From NCBI RefSeq assembly GCF_040499845.1, contig NZ_CP159342.1, positions 2,604,001 to 2,668,000 of the forward strand: a stretch of 64,000 nt of DNA, read 5' to 3'. Within the stretch, counting starts at the first letter, position 1. Each line of letters starts with the position of its first letter. Position numbers and translations under genes: made by a program. The notes under the pieces are model-generated. The model ran no database searches. It saw only the letters and a program-made list of their open reading frames with translations, and had not been told where the DNA came from. Of the stretch, positions 1 through 8,240 are shown in pieces. This DNA comes from Micromonospora sp. CCTCC AA 2012012 (lineage in GTDB: Bacteria > Actinomycetota > Actinomycetes > Mycobacteriales > Micromonosporaceae).

Positions 1-84
1 CTACATCCAGGATCGAGCACGATCATCCGAGTCCGCGGATGACAAAGCGGGCGGGGTGGCGGGGCGGGGCGGGGCGGGGGTGGG
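1..84. other. Intergenic left edge with G-rich tract
   Basis: No gene is supported here. Positions 53-84 hold six consecutive runs of three to five G on the plus strand separated by one or two bases, just past the stop codon of the acyl-CoA dehydrogenase gene. The tract could form a G-quadruplex on the plus strand and would be C-rich in the dehydrogenase transcript. Confidence 0.5.
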
Positions 85-1806
85 TCAGGGGCGCATCTCG
101 TAGGTGCCGGCGAGGGCGGCGACGCGCGCCCAGATCCGGGCGGTCCGCTCGGGGTCCTGGACGGGGCGGCGGACGTGCGCGAGGGCCCAGGCGGCCTGCG
201 CGTCGCTGGTGGCCGCCTTGCCGTGCAGTTCGGTGGCGTGCGCGGAGAAGTCCCGCACCAGCAGGTCGAAGATCTCGTCGAGCAGGTCGGCGTCCAGCCC
301 GGTCAGCTCCGCCTGCTCCAGGATCAGGTGGCCGTAGACCACCAGCGCGAAGAGCTGCCCGAGGGCGAGCAGGAAGTCCAGGTCACGCTGCTGGGCCTCG
401 TCGGGGGCGTGCGCGGCGAGCAGGGCGCAGAGCCCGTCGGCCTGCTCCCGGAACCGGGCCACGTTCGGCACCTGCGCGTGGGCGTCGTACGCGGCACGCC
501 AGTCGTGGAAGCGGATCGCGCCGAGGCCCCGGGCCGGACCCTGCCGGAACAGGAACTCGTCGTCGGCGGCGTCGTGCCGGGTGGGCACCGGCGGGTGCTC
601 GGCCGGCTGGAACAGGTAGTTGCCCATGAACTTCAGGATCAGCGCCAGGTTGACGTGCACCGTCCCCTCCAGCTTCGGCAGGCCCCGGATGTCCTTGGCG
701 GCCTTGTCGAAGTAGGTGTCGGCCTCGAAGCCCTTGGCGGCGATGACGTCCCAGAGCAGGTCGACGACCTTCTCACCCTCGGTGGTGACCTTCATCTTCG
801 TCATCGGGTTGAACAGCAGGTAGCGCCGGTCGTCCGGGCCGGCCGTGCGGAAGTAGTCGACCGCGCGGTCGCTGAACAGCTTCATGGCCACCAGCCGGGC
901 GTACGCGTCGGTGAGCTCCCGGCGCACGTGCGGGAAGTCGGTGACCCGCTTGCCGTAGAGGATCCGCTGGTGGGCGTGGGTGACGGCCTCGTACATGGCG
1001 TGCTCGCAGATGCCGATGGAGGCGGTGCAGAGGTTGAACTTGCCGACGTTGACGGTGTTCAGCGCGGCGTCGAAGGCGGCCCGCCCGGTGTGCAGCACGT
1101 CCTCGGCGCGCACCGGGTAGTCCTCGAGGCGGAACTCGCTGACGTACATCTGCCCGTTCACCACGTTGCGGACCAGGTGGTACGCCGGGTGGCGGCTGTC
1201 GGCGGCGAAGAAGACGTACCCCTCGGGGCCCTCGACGTCGGCGCGGCGGCCGAAGACGGAGACCAGCCCGGCGACGTTGCCGTTGCCGATGTAGTACTTG
1301 CCGCCGGTGGCCCGGAAGCCGCCCTCGCCGTCGGGGGTGAGCAGCATGTCGGTGGAGTAGATGTCGGCGCCGTGCGGGCGCTCGGAGAGGCCGAACGCCA
1401 TCACGTGGCCCTCGTCGAGCAGCGCGGCGGCGCGGGCCCGGGCGGCGGCGTTGTCGCTCTGCCAGACCGGGCCGAGGCCGAGCACGGTGACCTGCCAGGT
1501 GTACCAGTAGCCGAGGCCGTAGAAGCCGAGGATCTCGCTGAGCGCGGCGTTGCGCGCGGTGTCCCAACGCTTGTCCGGGTCGCCGTCGCCGTCGGCCGCC
1601 GGGGTGAGGAAGGTGGCGAAGAGCCCCTCCTTGGCGGCGAAGTCGAGGAAGTCGCCGTACCACTCGCGGCGGTTGTAGCTGTCGACCAGCGCCTGCTTGC
1701 CCCGGGACTCGAACCACTCGACGGTGGCGCGCAGCAGCCGGCGGGAGGTGTCGTCCAGGTGGGTGGGGTCGTAGTCGCGCGGGTTGAACAGCAGCGGGTC
1801 GGTCAC
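85..1806 (-). CDS. Acyl-CoA dehydrogenase family protein
   Basis: A 573-aa flavoprotein predicted to oxidise an acyl-CoA thioester at the alpha-beta bond with FAD as cofactor; substrate unknown. The mid-domain reads AFGLSERPHGADIYSTDM followed by a beta-barrel (residues about 140-230), and the C-terminal helical bundle contains RILYGKRVTDFPHVR near residue 285, typical of the family. It is about 190 residues longer than ordinary acyl-CoA dehydrogenases, because of a C-terminal helical extension (about 400-573) as in acyl-CoA oxidase-like members. The GTG start overlaps the stop of the upstream PadR gene (GTGA), so the two are co-transcribed and the enzyme is probably under PadR control. Confidence 0.85.
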   Translation of the reverse strand: MTDPLLFNPRDYDPTHLDDTSRRLLRATVEWFESRGKQALVDSYNRREWYGDFLDFAAKEGLFATFLTPAADGDGDPDKRWDTARNAALSEILGFYGLGYWYTWQVTVLGLGPVWQSDNAAARARAAALLDEGHVMAFGLSERPHGADIYSTDMLLTPDGEGGFRATGGKYYIGNGNVAGLVSVFGRRADVEGPEGYVFFAADSRHPAYHLVRNVVNGQMYVSEFRLEDYPVRAEDVLHTGRAAFDAALNTVNVGKFNLCTASIGICEHAMYEAVTHAHQRILYGKRVTDFPHVRRELTDAYARLVAMKLFSDRAVDYFRTAGPDDRRYLLFNPMTKMKVTTEGEKVVDLLWDVIAAKGFEADTYFDKAAKDIRGLPKLEGTVHVNLALILKFMGNYLFQPAEHPPVPTRHDAADDEFLFRQGPARGLGAIRFHDWRAAYDAHAQVPNVARFREQADGLCALLAAHAPDEAQQRDLDFLLALGQLFALVVYGHLILEQAELTGLDADLLDEIFDLLVRDFSAHATELHGKAATSDAQAAWALAHVRRPVQDPERTARIWARVAALAGTYEMRP

Positions 1807-2378
1807 GGCGTTGCCTTCCGGTCGGGGGTGGGGTCGAGGCCGCGGAGGGTGGCGAGCACGTCGTCGAGCCAGTCGAGCACCATCCGCTCGTACGCGATGC
1901 CGCCGCGCAGCACGACGTGCTGGAGCGACCCGCGGGCGTCGCGCGGGTCGGGGTCCGGGAAGTCCCGGCGCTCGCCGGCCAGGTAGCCGGCGAGGGTGGC
2001 CCGGTGGTCGTCGCGGTAGCGCTCCACCTCGGCGACCAGGGCGGCGCGGCCGACCTCGTCGTCGAACGCGGCACCGCGGATCTTGACGGCCAGCTCGTGC
2101 CGGACCGCCTCGGGCTGCACCGGGGCACGCAGCCAGCTGATCAGCGCGGCCCGGCCGGCGGGGGCGGCCGACCAGACCTTCTTGTCCGGCAGGCCGTCCT
2201 GGCCGACCTCCTGCGCGGTGATCCAGGCGTCGGTCTCCATCCGCTTGAGCACCCGGTAGATCTGCTGGTGGGTGGCGGTCCAGAAGCGGCCGATCGAGCG
2301 GTCGAAGCGCCGGGCCAGCTCGTAGCCGGACGCCGGCCGCTCCAGCAGCGAGACCAGAATGGCGTGCTCCAGCGACAT
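1803..2378 (-). CDS. PadR family transcriptional regulator
   Basis: A 191-aa DNA-binding repressor. The N-terminal winged helix (SLEHAILVSLLERPASGYEL, then QQIYRVLKRMETDAWI) is diagnostic of PadR, followed by a C-terminal dimerisation helix region typical of the Vir-like PadR subfamily. I chose ATG 2378 because it begins the conserved domain; in-frame ATG 2387 and a start at 2414 also exist, but the latter runs into a 28-bp palindrome that looks like the operator. No Shine-Dalgarno is obvious. The gene is translationally coupled to the acyl-CoA dehydrogenase. PadR proteins usually sense small hydrophobic or aromatic ligands; the ligand here is unknown. Confidence 0.85.
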   Translation of the reverse strand: MSLEHAILVSLLERPASGYELARRFDRSIGRFWTATHQQIYRVLKRMETDAWITAQEVGQDGLPDKKVWSAAPAGRAALISWLRAPVQPEAVRHELAVKIRGAAFDDEVGRAALVAEVERYRDDHRATLAGYLAGERRDFPDPDPRDARGSLQHVVLRGGIAYERMVLDWLDDVLATLRGLDPTPDRKATP

Positions 2379-2387
2379 GCCGAGCAT

Positions 2388-2415
2388 CTTGCTATGCAAC
2401 GAGTTGCATAGCAAG
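2388..2415. promoter_or_regulatory. Palindromic PadR operator overlapping promoter
   Basis: A perfect 13-bp inverted repeat (CTTGCTATGCAAC and its complement) separated by GA. It sits directly at the 5' end of the padR gene and probably covers its -10 region (CATAGC on the minus strand). Position and symmetry fit an autoregulatory PadR operator; binding itself is inferred. Confidence 0.7.
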
Positions 2416-2429
2416 CCCCGCGCACACGA

Positions 2430-2460
2430 CGGCGCCGCGACCGGACGGGTCGCGGCGCCG
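2430..2460 (-). terminator. Terminator-like hairpin after DUF4383 gene
   Basis: A perfect 13-bp GC-rich stem (2430-2442 with 2448-2460) with a 5-nt loop. It lies 24 bp past the stop codon of the minus-strand DUF4383 gene and before the PadR promoter. There is no T-tract, as is usual in high-GC actinomycetes. Confidence 0.6.
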
Positions 2461-2483
2461 GATACGCGGTGGACGCGGACGGG

Positions 2484-2939
2484 TCAGCGGCGGTCCGCCG
2501 GCCGGCGGGTGAGCGCCAGGCCCAGCGCGATCATGCCGATGCCGAGCAGCAGGTGCAGCCAGTTGTCCGCCCCGTTGACCGGGATGAAGTTGGCCCCGCT
2601 GTTGTGGCCGACGATCAGGCCGTAGAGCCAGAGCACCAGGTAGATCGCCCCGCCGCCGACCAGGAACGTCCGCGCGCCGGACACCGTCCGGGCCATCAGC
2701 ACCCCGGCGACGCCGAAGAGCAGGTGCACGATGTTGTGCAGGACCGACACCTGGAACAGGCCCAGCAGCTTCGCGTCCGAGGTGTGCCCGGCGAACTGCA
2801 TGGTGCCGTAGTTGCTGGTGATGCCCGGGATGAAGCCGAGGACGCCGATCACCAGGAAGACGATGCCGACCGCCTGGGCGGCACGTCGTACGGGGGACGC
2901 GGCGCCCCCCGGCGCGCCAGGACGAGTTCTGTTCACCAT
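2484..2939 (-). CDS. DUF4383 domain membrane protein
   Basis: A 151-aa integral membrane protein with four predicted hydrophobic segments (about residues 20-38, 58-78, 88-108, 125-143). The pattern GFIPGITSNYG, then HNIVHLLFGVAGVL and WLHLLLGIGMIALG matches the actinobacterial DUF4383 family; no function is established. ATG 2939 is chosen because a GGAGG Shine-Dalgarno lies 8 nt upstream; an in-frame GTG at 2948 is less well placed. Probably a monocistronic gene given the hairpin that follows it. Confidence 0.8.
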   Translation of the reverse strand: MVNRTRPGAPGGAASPVRRAAQAVGIVFLVIGVLGFIPGITSNYGTMQFAGHTSDAKLLGLFQVSVLHNIVHLLFGVAGVLMARTVSGARTFLVGGGAIYLVLWLYGLIVGHNSGANFIPVNGADNWLHLLLGIGMIALGLALTRRPADRR

Positions 2940-3066
2940 GCGAGCCACCTCCGTCGGAAGACGTGCGTGGGTGGGACTCCCCCACCCCGGCGGCCTGAAA
3001 CCCCGACGCCGGTGTTCAGCCCGCCGGCAGGTGCTCGCGCAGCGCGGCGAACTGCGCCACCGGCGC

Positions 3067-4344
3067 TCAGATGATGAAGTGCGTCCAGTAGGTCAGCCAG
3101 ACCACGAAGAGCGCGCCCTGCAGCAGCGCCAGCCCCGCGGTCAGCCAACTGTCGAGGGCGGCCCGCCCGGCCCAGCGGGCCAGCACCAGACCGACCGGGA
3201 ACGCCGCGAGCAGATAGCGCAGCAGGCTCTTGTGGACCGGCGGCCCCATCGACAGCGGCACCAGCACCACGATCACCGTGTAGACCAGGTAGGGCAGCTC
3301 GGCCCGGCGCAGGCCGACCAGGGCGACCAGCAGCACCGCGACCGCGCACCACACCCGCAGCGCGTTGGCGCTGTTCGGCCCGGTCAGCGCCCCCCACGCC
3401 ACGCCGAGCGGGTTCTGCACGGTGATCCCCCAGCCCTTCTCCTGGGCGTGCTTGTAGGCGTACCAGTCGCCACTGCGCCAGCGACAGAACGCCATGAAGG
3501 TCCACCAGCCGGCCGGGACGAGCAGCAGCGGCCAGCCGGTACGCACACAGCGCAGCAGCGTCCGCGGGTCGAGCCGCCAGCCGTGCTGGCGCAGCAGCAC
3601 CAGGGCGAGCGGGACGACCACCACGAAGCCGACCGAGCGACTCAACGCCAGGAAGTAGCCGACGATCCCGACCAGCAGCCAGCGGCGCTGCTCGGCGTAC
3701 CAGAAGGCGGCCAGCGCCAGGCAGAGGAAGAGCGACTCGGTCAGCGCCGCCTGGAACAGGAACGCGGTCGGCAGCAGCACCAGGTAGCGGACGAACCGCC
3801 GACCCGCCACCGGGTCGTCACCCTGGCCCGCAGCCGGGTCGGCGCCGAGCAGCCGGGCGCCGAGCCGGTGGGCGTAGTAGAGCTGGAACAGGAACGCGAC
3901 GTTGGCGACCACCAGCAGGGCCCACGCGGTGTGCCCGCCGAGCAGCAGCGCGACCGGCCGGGCCAGGAACGGGTAGAGCAGCGGGAAGCCGAAGTCCCGC
4001 CACGGCTGGTCCAGCGGCAGCCGGGCCAGGTGGTCGTAGAGGAACGAGTCCCAGGCGAACCAGAGCGAGACCCACCGGTGCGACGAGACGGCGTGCTGCT
4101 GGGTGCGCATCATCGCGTCGTCCGCCGGGGGCGCCCCGGGCACCTGGTCCCAGGCGCTCAACGCGAGCACCCCGACCAGGCTCAGCACCAGCTTCGTGCC
4201 GACGAAGACGGCCAGCACGAACCCCCACGGCTCGGGCACCCGGTCGGCCAGCCGGGACCACGCCCGCCGGCCCACGGCCGGCCACCCGCCCGGTCCGGTG
4301 CGCCGCGGTGCGGTGGCGGGGCCCGCCCGCCGCCCGTCCGTCAT
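3067..4344 (-). CDS. PIG-V-like membrane mannosyltransferase
   Basis: A 425-aa multi-spanning protein (about ten hydrophobic segments) of the GPI mannosyltransferase PIG-V/GT-C type. These enzymes transfer a sugar from a polyprenyl-phosphate donor on the outer face of the membrane. The key N-terminal loop carries WFAWDSFLYDHLARLP (a WDS...Y motif) with acidic residues before it, and RRFVRYLVLLPTAF follows, as in bacterial family members. The start is the ATG of MTDGRRAG; the open frame continues upstream antisense to the next gene but has no merit there. It diverges from the UGM-like flavoprotein gene across a 201-bp promoter region, suggesting a shared role in cell-surface glycan assembly (inference). 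Confidence 0.7.
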   Translation of the reverse strand: MTDGRRAGPATAPRRTGPGGWPAVGRRAWSRLADRVPEPWGFVLAVFVGTKLVLSLVGVLALSAWDQVPGAPPADDAMMRTQQHAVSSHRWVSLWFAWDSFLYDHLARLPLDQPWRDFGFPLLYPFLARPVALLLGGHTAWALLVVANVAFLFQLYYAHRLGARLLGADPAAGQGDDPVAGRRFVRYLVLLPTAFLFQAALTESLFLCLALAAFWYAEQRRWLLVGIVGYFLALSRSVGFVVVVPLALVLLRQHGWRLDPRTLLRCVRTGWPLLLVPAGWWTFMAFCRWRSGDWYAYKHAQEKGWGITVQNPLGVAWGALTGPNSANALRVWCAVAVLLVALVGLRRAELPYLVYTVIVVLVPLSMGPPVHKSLLRYLLAAFPVGLVLARWAGRAALDSWLTAGLALLQGALFVVWLTYWTHFII

Positions 4345-4545
4345 CCGATCCCCCACCGGTCGCCCCCGCGCGGCGCCGGGCCGCGAACCGGACCGGCATC
4401 CCCGTTGGTGCCGGGTTGACACCTCGGGACGGCGGGCGGTTCGGCGACCGGCGACAATCCCCCGGCACGGGTACGTGAGTTCGGGCGCAGGCCGGGTAAG
4501 GGCGCTGCCGCAACGAACAGCCGGCTGGCGGGGGGCTCGGGGAGC
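4345..4545. other. Divergent promoter region
   Basis: A 201-bp gap between two divergently transcribed genes (mannosyltransferase and FAD oxidoreductase). Both promoters must lie here, but no convincing -35/-10 pair could be picked by eye. A GGGGAG Shine-Dalgarno precedes the right-hand gene. Confidence 0.4.
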
Positions 4546-6099
4546 ATGAGCGAGAAGAACGGCACCGTGGTCATCGGGGCGGGGCCGGCGGGCCTGACCG
4601 CTGCCTACGAACTGCTCCGGCACGGCGAGCCGGTCCGGGTGTTCGAGTCCGACGACGTGGTGGGCGGGATCAGCCGCACGGTGGTACGCGACGGCTGGCG
4701 GTTCGACATCGGCGGGCACCGGTTCTTCACCAAGGTGTCCCGGGTCGAGGCGTTCTGGCACGAGATCCTGCCCGACGAGGACTTCCTGCTGCGGCCCCGG
4801 ATGAGCCGGATCTACTACCAGGGCGCGCTCTACGACTACCCGCTCAACGCCGGCAACGCGCTGCGCAACCTGGGCGTCGTGGAGGCGCTGCGCTGCGTCG
4901 GCTCGTACGGGCGGGCCCGGCTGCGCCCGCCGAAGGACCAGTCGCACTTCGAGGGCTGGGTGTCGGCCCGGTTCGGCTGGCGGCTGTACTCGAAGTTCTT
5001 CAAGACCTACACCGAGAAGGTCTGGGGGATGCCGGCCGACCAGTTGCAGGCCGACTGGGCCGCCCAGCGGATCAAGAACCTGTCGCTGTCGAAGGCGGTG
5101 CTCGGCGCCCTGCTCCCCCGCCGCAACCGCAAGGACGTGACCAGCCTGATCGAGGAGTTCCAGTACCCGAAGTTCGGTCCCGGGATGATGTGGGAGCGCT
5201 GCACCGAGCAGGTGGAGAAGCGCGGCGGGTCGGTGCGTACCGGCGCGTGGGTGACCGCCGTGCACCGGGACCCGGCGACGCGGCGGGCCACCGGCGTGAC
5301 GGTGGTCGACGCGGACGGCGAGCGCACCGAGCCGGCCGACCACGTGATCTCCTCGATGCCGATCTCCGCCCTGGTCCACGCGATGCGCCCGGCCGCGCCG
5401 GAGCGGGTGCGGGCCGCCGCCGACGACCTGCGCTACCGGGACTTCCTCACCGTCGCGCTGGTCGTCCCCGAGGAGTTCTCCTTCCCCGACAACTGGATCT
5501 ACGTGCACGACCCGGCGGCGAAGGTGGGGCGGATCCAGAACTTCGGCTCCTGGTCGCCGTACCTGGTCAAGGACGGGCGCACCTGCCTGGGGCTGGAGTA
5601 CTTCGTCTTCGAGGACGACGAGATGTGGCGTACGCCGGACGCGGACCTGATCGCCCTCGGCACCGCGGAGCTGGAGCGGCTCGGCCTGGTCCGGCCCGGC
5701 TGCGTGGAGGCCGGCCACGTCGTGCGGATGCCCAAGGCCTACCCGGTGTACGACGAGCGCTACCAGCACAACGTGGACGTGATCCGGGACTGGCTGGCCC
5801 GTGAGGTACCGAACGTGCACCCGGTGGGGCGCAACGGCATGCACCGCTACAACAACCAGGACCACTCGATGCTCACCGCGATGCTGACCGCGGAGAACAT
5901 CGCGCACGCCGCCGGGCACGACGTGTGGACGGTCAACGTCGAGCAGGACTACCACGAGCAGAAGTCGACCACCGGCGGACGGGCCGACGGGCGGCACGGC
6001 ACCGGCCGGGACGCGCCGATCATGCCGGCCCGCCCCGACGGGCACCGCCCGGTACGCGAGCTGAGCGAGGCCACCCCGACGGCGGTCCGCCGGCCCTGA
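4546..6099 (+). CDS. FAD-dependent oxidoreductase, UDP-galactopyranose mutase-like
   Basis: A 517-aa soluble flavoprotein. The Rossmann FAD motif is [17 protein letters not shown] at residues 9-25, followed by VGGISRT and DIGGHRFF, which are shared by UDP-galactopyranose mutase and protoporphyrinogen oxidase-like proteins; the C-terminal FAD contact region is GLEYFVF...[13 protein letters not shown] near residue 430. The family includes sugar mutases and amine oxidase-fold enzymes, and this subgroup, common in actinomycetes beside glycosyltransferases, is not biochemically assigned. The last 45 residues are low-complexity and probably disordered. The divergent neighbour is a membrane mannosyltransferase, which favours a polysaccharide or glycolipid role. 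Confidence 0.7.
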   Translation: MSEKNGTVVIGAGPAGLTAAYELLRHGEPVRVFESDDVVGGISRTVVRDGWRFDIGGHRFFTKVSRVEAFWHEILPDEDFLLRPRMSRIYYQGALYDYPLNAGNALRNLGVVEALRCVGSYGRARLRPPKDQSHFEGWVSARFGWRLYSKFFKTYTEKVWGMPADQLQADWAAQRIKNLSLSKAVLGALLPRRNRKDVTSLIEEFQYPKFGPGMMWERCTEQVEKRGGSVRTGAWVTAVHRDPATRRATGVTVVDADGERTEPADHVISSMPISALVHAMRPAAPERVRAAADDLRYRDFLTVALVVPEEFSFPDNWIYVHDPAAKVGRIQNFGSWSPYLVKDGRTCLGLEYFVFEDDEMWRTPDADLIALGTAELERLGLVRPGCVEAGHVVRMPKAYPVYDERYQHNVDVIRDWLAREVPNVHPVGRNGMHRYNNQDHSMLTAMLTAENIAHAAGHDVWTVNVEQDYHEQKSTTGGRADGRHGTGRDAPIMPARPDGHRPVRELSEATPTAVRRP

Positions 6100-6142
6100 G
6101 CCGGGGCGGTAAGGGGCCGTACGTGAGGGTGGTCATAACGAC

Positions 6143-6180
6143 TGGACGCCCCGGGCGGCCCTGCTGCTAGCCTTCTCGGC
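6143..6180 (+). promoter_or_regulatory. Candidate promoter of SAM-IV transcript
   Basis: A TAGCCT -10 hexamer at 6168-6173 lies 7 nt before the first base of the riboswitch, which fits a transcription start at about 6180. A weak -35 (TGGACG, 6143-6148) is 19 bp upstream. The call is by position and resemblance only. Confidence 0.45.
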
Positions 6181-6297
6181 AGGTCATGAGCGCCAGCGCC
6201 AAGCCCCGGCTCGCTGGCCGGCAACCCTCCTCCGCGGTGGGGTGCCCCGGGTGAGGACCAGGCACCGACGGGACGTCGGTGCAAGCGTGGCCTGGAA
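6181..6297 (+). ncRNA. SAM-IV riboswitch
   Basis: The conserved actinobacterial SAM-IV core is readable: GGTCATGAG at 6182, AAGCCCCGGCTCGCTGG near 6201, CCGGCAACCCTCC near 6218, GGTGGGGTGCCCCGGG near 6237 and a closing GAGGACC at 6253 that pairs with the 5' GGTC. A downstream perfect hairpin (6262-6269 with 6275-6282) and an outer CCAGG/CCTGG helix complete the SAM-IV-specific 3' domain. It binds S-adenosylmethionine and represses downstream genes when SAM is plentiful. Downstream lie a leader peptide and an amino-acid ABC importer, so methionine or another sulfur amino acid is the expected cargo. Confidence 0.9.
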
Positions 6298-6325
6298 CCC
6301 AGGTCATCACCGACCCGAGGGAACC

Positions 6326-6451
6326 ATGTCTGCTCACCATCGCACCCCGCCCGGCGACCACGTCGCGCACCCGACCGGCTTCGCGCTGGTCAAGCGCCGG
6401 CACGTCGACCTGATGCGGGTGTGCAGCGCCGGCTGTCGCCGCACCCGCTGA
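6326..6451 (+). CDS. Cysteine-containing leader peptide
   Basis: A 41-aa peptide with a GAGGGA Shine-Dalgarno (6317-6322) just 3' of the riboswitch. Its C-terminal half reads RRHVDLMRVCSAGCR, matching the widespread actinobacterial leader-peptide pattern (R-H-V-D-L-x-R-V-x-S-A-x-C) found upstream of sulfur-metabolism genes. Cys33 and Cys37 near the end would stall ribosomes when charged Cys-tRNA is short, controlling the two hairpins that follow. It has no likely function as a stable protein. The combination with a SAM riboswitch suggests dual methionine/cysteine sensing. Confidence 0.75.
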   Translation: MSAHHRTPPGDHVAHPTGFALVKRRHVDLMRVCSAGCRRTR

Positions 6452-6487
6452 GCGCCGCACCACCCCTTCCTTCCTCGATCCACCCAT

Positions 6488-6540
6488 CGGCACGCCCGGC
6501 GTTCGGGCGGTGCCGTCGGTGGCGTGTGCCCACGCCACCG
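6488..6540 (+). terminator. Tandem attenuator-like hairpins
   Basis: Two adjacent stem-loops lie between the leader peptide and the transporter genes. The first pairs 6488-6498 with 6504-6515 (one bulge). The second is a perfect 10-bp stem, 6517-6526 with 6531-6540, and a T-tract is absent. Their location 20 nt before the substrate-binding protein start fits attenuation of transcription or translation by leader-peptide stalling. A third competing structure was not worked out. Confidence 0.5.
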
Positions 6541-6559
6541 CTCGACCCTGGAGAACCTC

Positions 6560-7423
6560 GTGCGATTCCTGCCTGCCCTGACCCGCGTCGCCGCGCTCGG
6601 CGCCGCCGCCGTACTCGCCGCGACCGGCCTCACCGCCTGCGGCGACGACGGCGCCACCAGCGAGGCCGCCAACCCGTACGGGCTGCTGCGGCCCGGCGTG
6701 CTGCGCGCCGGCACGCTCACCGACGCCCCGCCGAACGTGTACCTGAAGGACGGGAAGTTCACCGGCTTCGACAACGACCTGCTCGTCGCGGTCGCCGCCA
6801 AGGCGGGCCTGAAGGTCGAGTTCGTCGGCACCGACTTCTCCGCGCTGCTGTCCCAGGTCAACAACCACAAGTTCGACGTGGGCAGCTCCTCGATCACCAT
6901 CACCGAGGCGCGGAAGAAGACCGTCGACTTCGGCAACGGCTACGACTTCGGCTACTTCGGCCTGGACGTGCCGGCCGGCTCGCCGATCACCGGCTTCGAC
7001 CAGCTCGCCGGCAAGCGGGTGGTGGTCGTGCAGGGCACCGTGCAGGACGACTACGCCACCGGCAAGGGCCTCGACCCGGTGCGGGTGCCGGACTACAACG
7101 GCGCCCTGAACCAGCTCAAGGCCGGCACCGCCGACGCCTGGATCGCCCCCGCCGAGATCGGCGAGAAGTCCGCCGCGGACAGCGCCGGCAAGATCACCGT
7201 GGCGGCGAAGCAGCTCAGTCCCGCCCCGACCGCGTACGCGGTGGCCAAGGGGAACGACAAGCTGCGCGCGGCGCTCGACAAGGGCCTCGACGAGGTCATC
7301 GCCGACGGCACCTGGACGCGGCTGCAGGCGCAGTACTACCCCGGCCGGCCGATCCCGGCGGACTTCACGCCCGGCAGCGGCACGGTGACCACCCCGGCGC
7401 CGTCGGCGTCGGCCACCTCCTGA
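6560..7423 (+). CDS. Amino-acid ABC transporter substrate-binding lipoprotein
   Basis: A 287-aa extracellular lipoprotein that captures an amino acid for import. The signal peptide ends in lipobox LTAC with lipidated Cys27; the mature part is a family-3 solute-binding fold (GVLRAGTLTDAPPN, FDNDLLVAVAAKAGLKVEF, FDVGSSSITITEARKKTVDF). I chose GTG 6560, preceded by GGAG, because it puts the signal peptide at the N-terminus; a longer frame from 6524 is unlikely. It heads a three-gene operon with permease and ATPase. The SAM-IV riboswitch and Cys leader upstream point to methionine, cystine or a related sulfur compound as ligand, although the sequence alone only says polar amino acid. Confidence 0.85.
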   Translation: MRFLPALTRVAALGAAAVLAATGLTACGDDGATSEAANPYGLLRPGVLRAGTLTDAPPNVYLKDGKFTGFDNDLLVAVAAKAGLKVEFVGTDFSALLSQVNNHKFDVGSSSITITEARKKTVDFGNGYDFGYFGLDVPAGSPITGFDQLAGKRVVVVQGTVQDDYATGKGLDPVRVPDYNGALNQLKAGTADAWIAPAEIGEKSAADSAGKITVAAKQLSPAPTAYAVAKGNDKLRAALDKGLDEVIADGTWTRLQAQYYPGRPIPADFTPGSGTVTTPAPSASATS

Positions 7424-7469
7424 CGGTACGGACACCACGAGCGGACGCAGGGCGGCGGGAGACGAGCGG

Positions 7470-8240
7470 ATGGATCCACTGAGCACCCTCTGGGAGACCT
7501 TCTTCGACGGGGACTCCATGCGGCAGGCACTGCCGGAGATGCTGACGGTCGGCCTACCCAACACGCTGATCCTGGCGGTCTCCGCCGCCCTGCTCGGCTC
7601 CGTGGCGGGCCTGCTGCTGGCGGTCGCCGGCATCTCCCGTACCCGATGGTTGCGGTGGCCGGCCCGGGTCTACACCGACGTCTTCCGCGGCCTGCCGGCG
7701 GCGGCGACGATCCTGCTCATCGGGGTCGGTCTGGCGCCGCTCGGCATGCGGATCTGGGGACCGGACCCCTACCCGCTGGGCGTCCTGGCGCTCTCGCTGA
7801 TCGCCGCCGCCTACCTCGGCGAGATCTTCCGCGCCGGTATCCAGAGCGTGGAGGCCACCCAGTTGGAGGCCGCCCGCGCCCTCGGCTTCTCCTGGGGACG
7901 GGCGATGCTGCTGGTCGTCGTCCCGCAGGGCGTACGCCGGGTCCTGCCGGCCTGGGTGAACCAGCTGATCGCCCTGATCAAGGACTCCAGCCTGGTCTAC
8001 TTCCTCGGCCTGGTGGCCAGCCAGCGGGAGCTGTTCCGGATCGGCCAGGATCACGCCGCCACCACCGGCAACGAGTCGGCGCTGCTGCTGGCCGGGCTCT
8101 TCTATCTCGCGCTGACCATCCCGCTGACCCACCTGGTGAACGCGATCGACCGGCGGCTGCGCCAGGGCCGGGCCGTGGCGCCGCCGGACGACGACGACCT
8201 CGAACCGCTGCCGGTCACCGGACGGAAGGACACCCGATGA
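7470..8240 (+). CDS. Amino-acid ABC transporter permease
   Basis: A 256-aa inner-membrane permease of the His/Glu/Gln/Cys type. It has about five hydrophobic segments, and the EAA-type coupling loop [20 protein letters not shown] is near residues 131-150, which contacts the ATPase. [13 protein letters not shown] follows, typical of the polar amino-acid permease family. It lies 46 bp after the binding protein and its stop overlaps the ATPase start (ATGA). As only one permease gene is present, a homodimer is expected. Confidence 0.88.
   Translation: MDPLSTLWETFFDGDSMRQALPEMLTVGLPNTLILAVSAALLGSVAGLLLAVAGISRTRWLRWPARVYTDVFRGLPAAATILLIGVGLAPLGMRIWGPDPYPLGVLALSLIAAAYLGEIFRAGIQSVEATQLEAARALGFSWGRAMLLVVVPQGVRRVLPAWVNQLIALIKDSSLVYFLGLVASQRELFRIGQDHAATTGNESALLLAGLFYLALTIPLTHLVNAIDRRLRQGRAVAPPDDDDLEPLPVTGRKDTR

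Noticed and set aside
175..1986. A 603-codon plus-strand frame opposite the acyl-CoA dehydrogenase
   Set aside because: Val/Gly/Gln-rich low-complexity translation, no domain, and antisense to a clear flavoenzyme.
3067..6045. A single 992-codon minus-strand open frame covering the mannosyltransferase and the whole FAD oxidoreductase
   Set aside because: Only the part from ATG 4344 shows membrane-protein character; the upstream part is a repetitive translation antisense to a clear flavoprotein, a common artefact of high GC.
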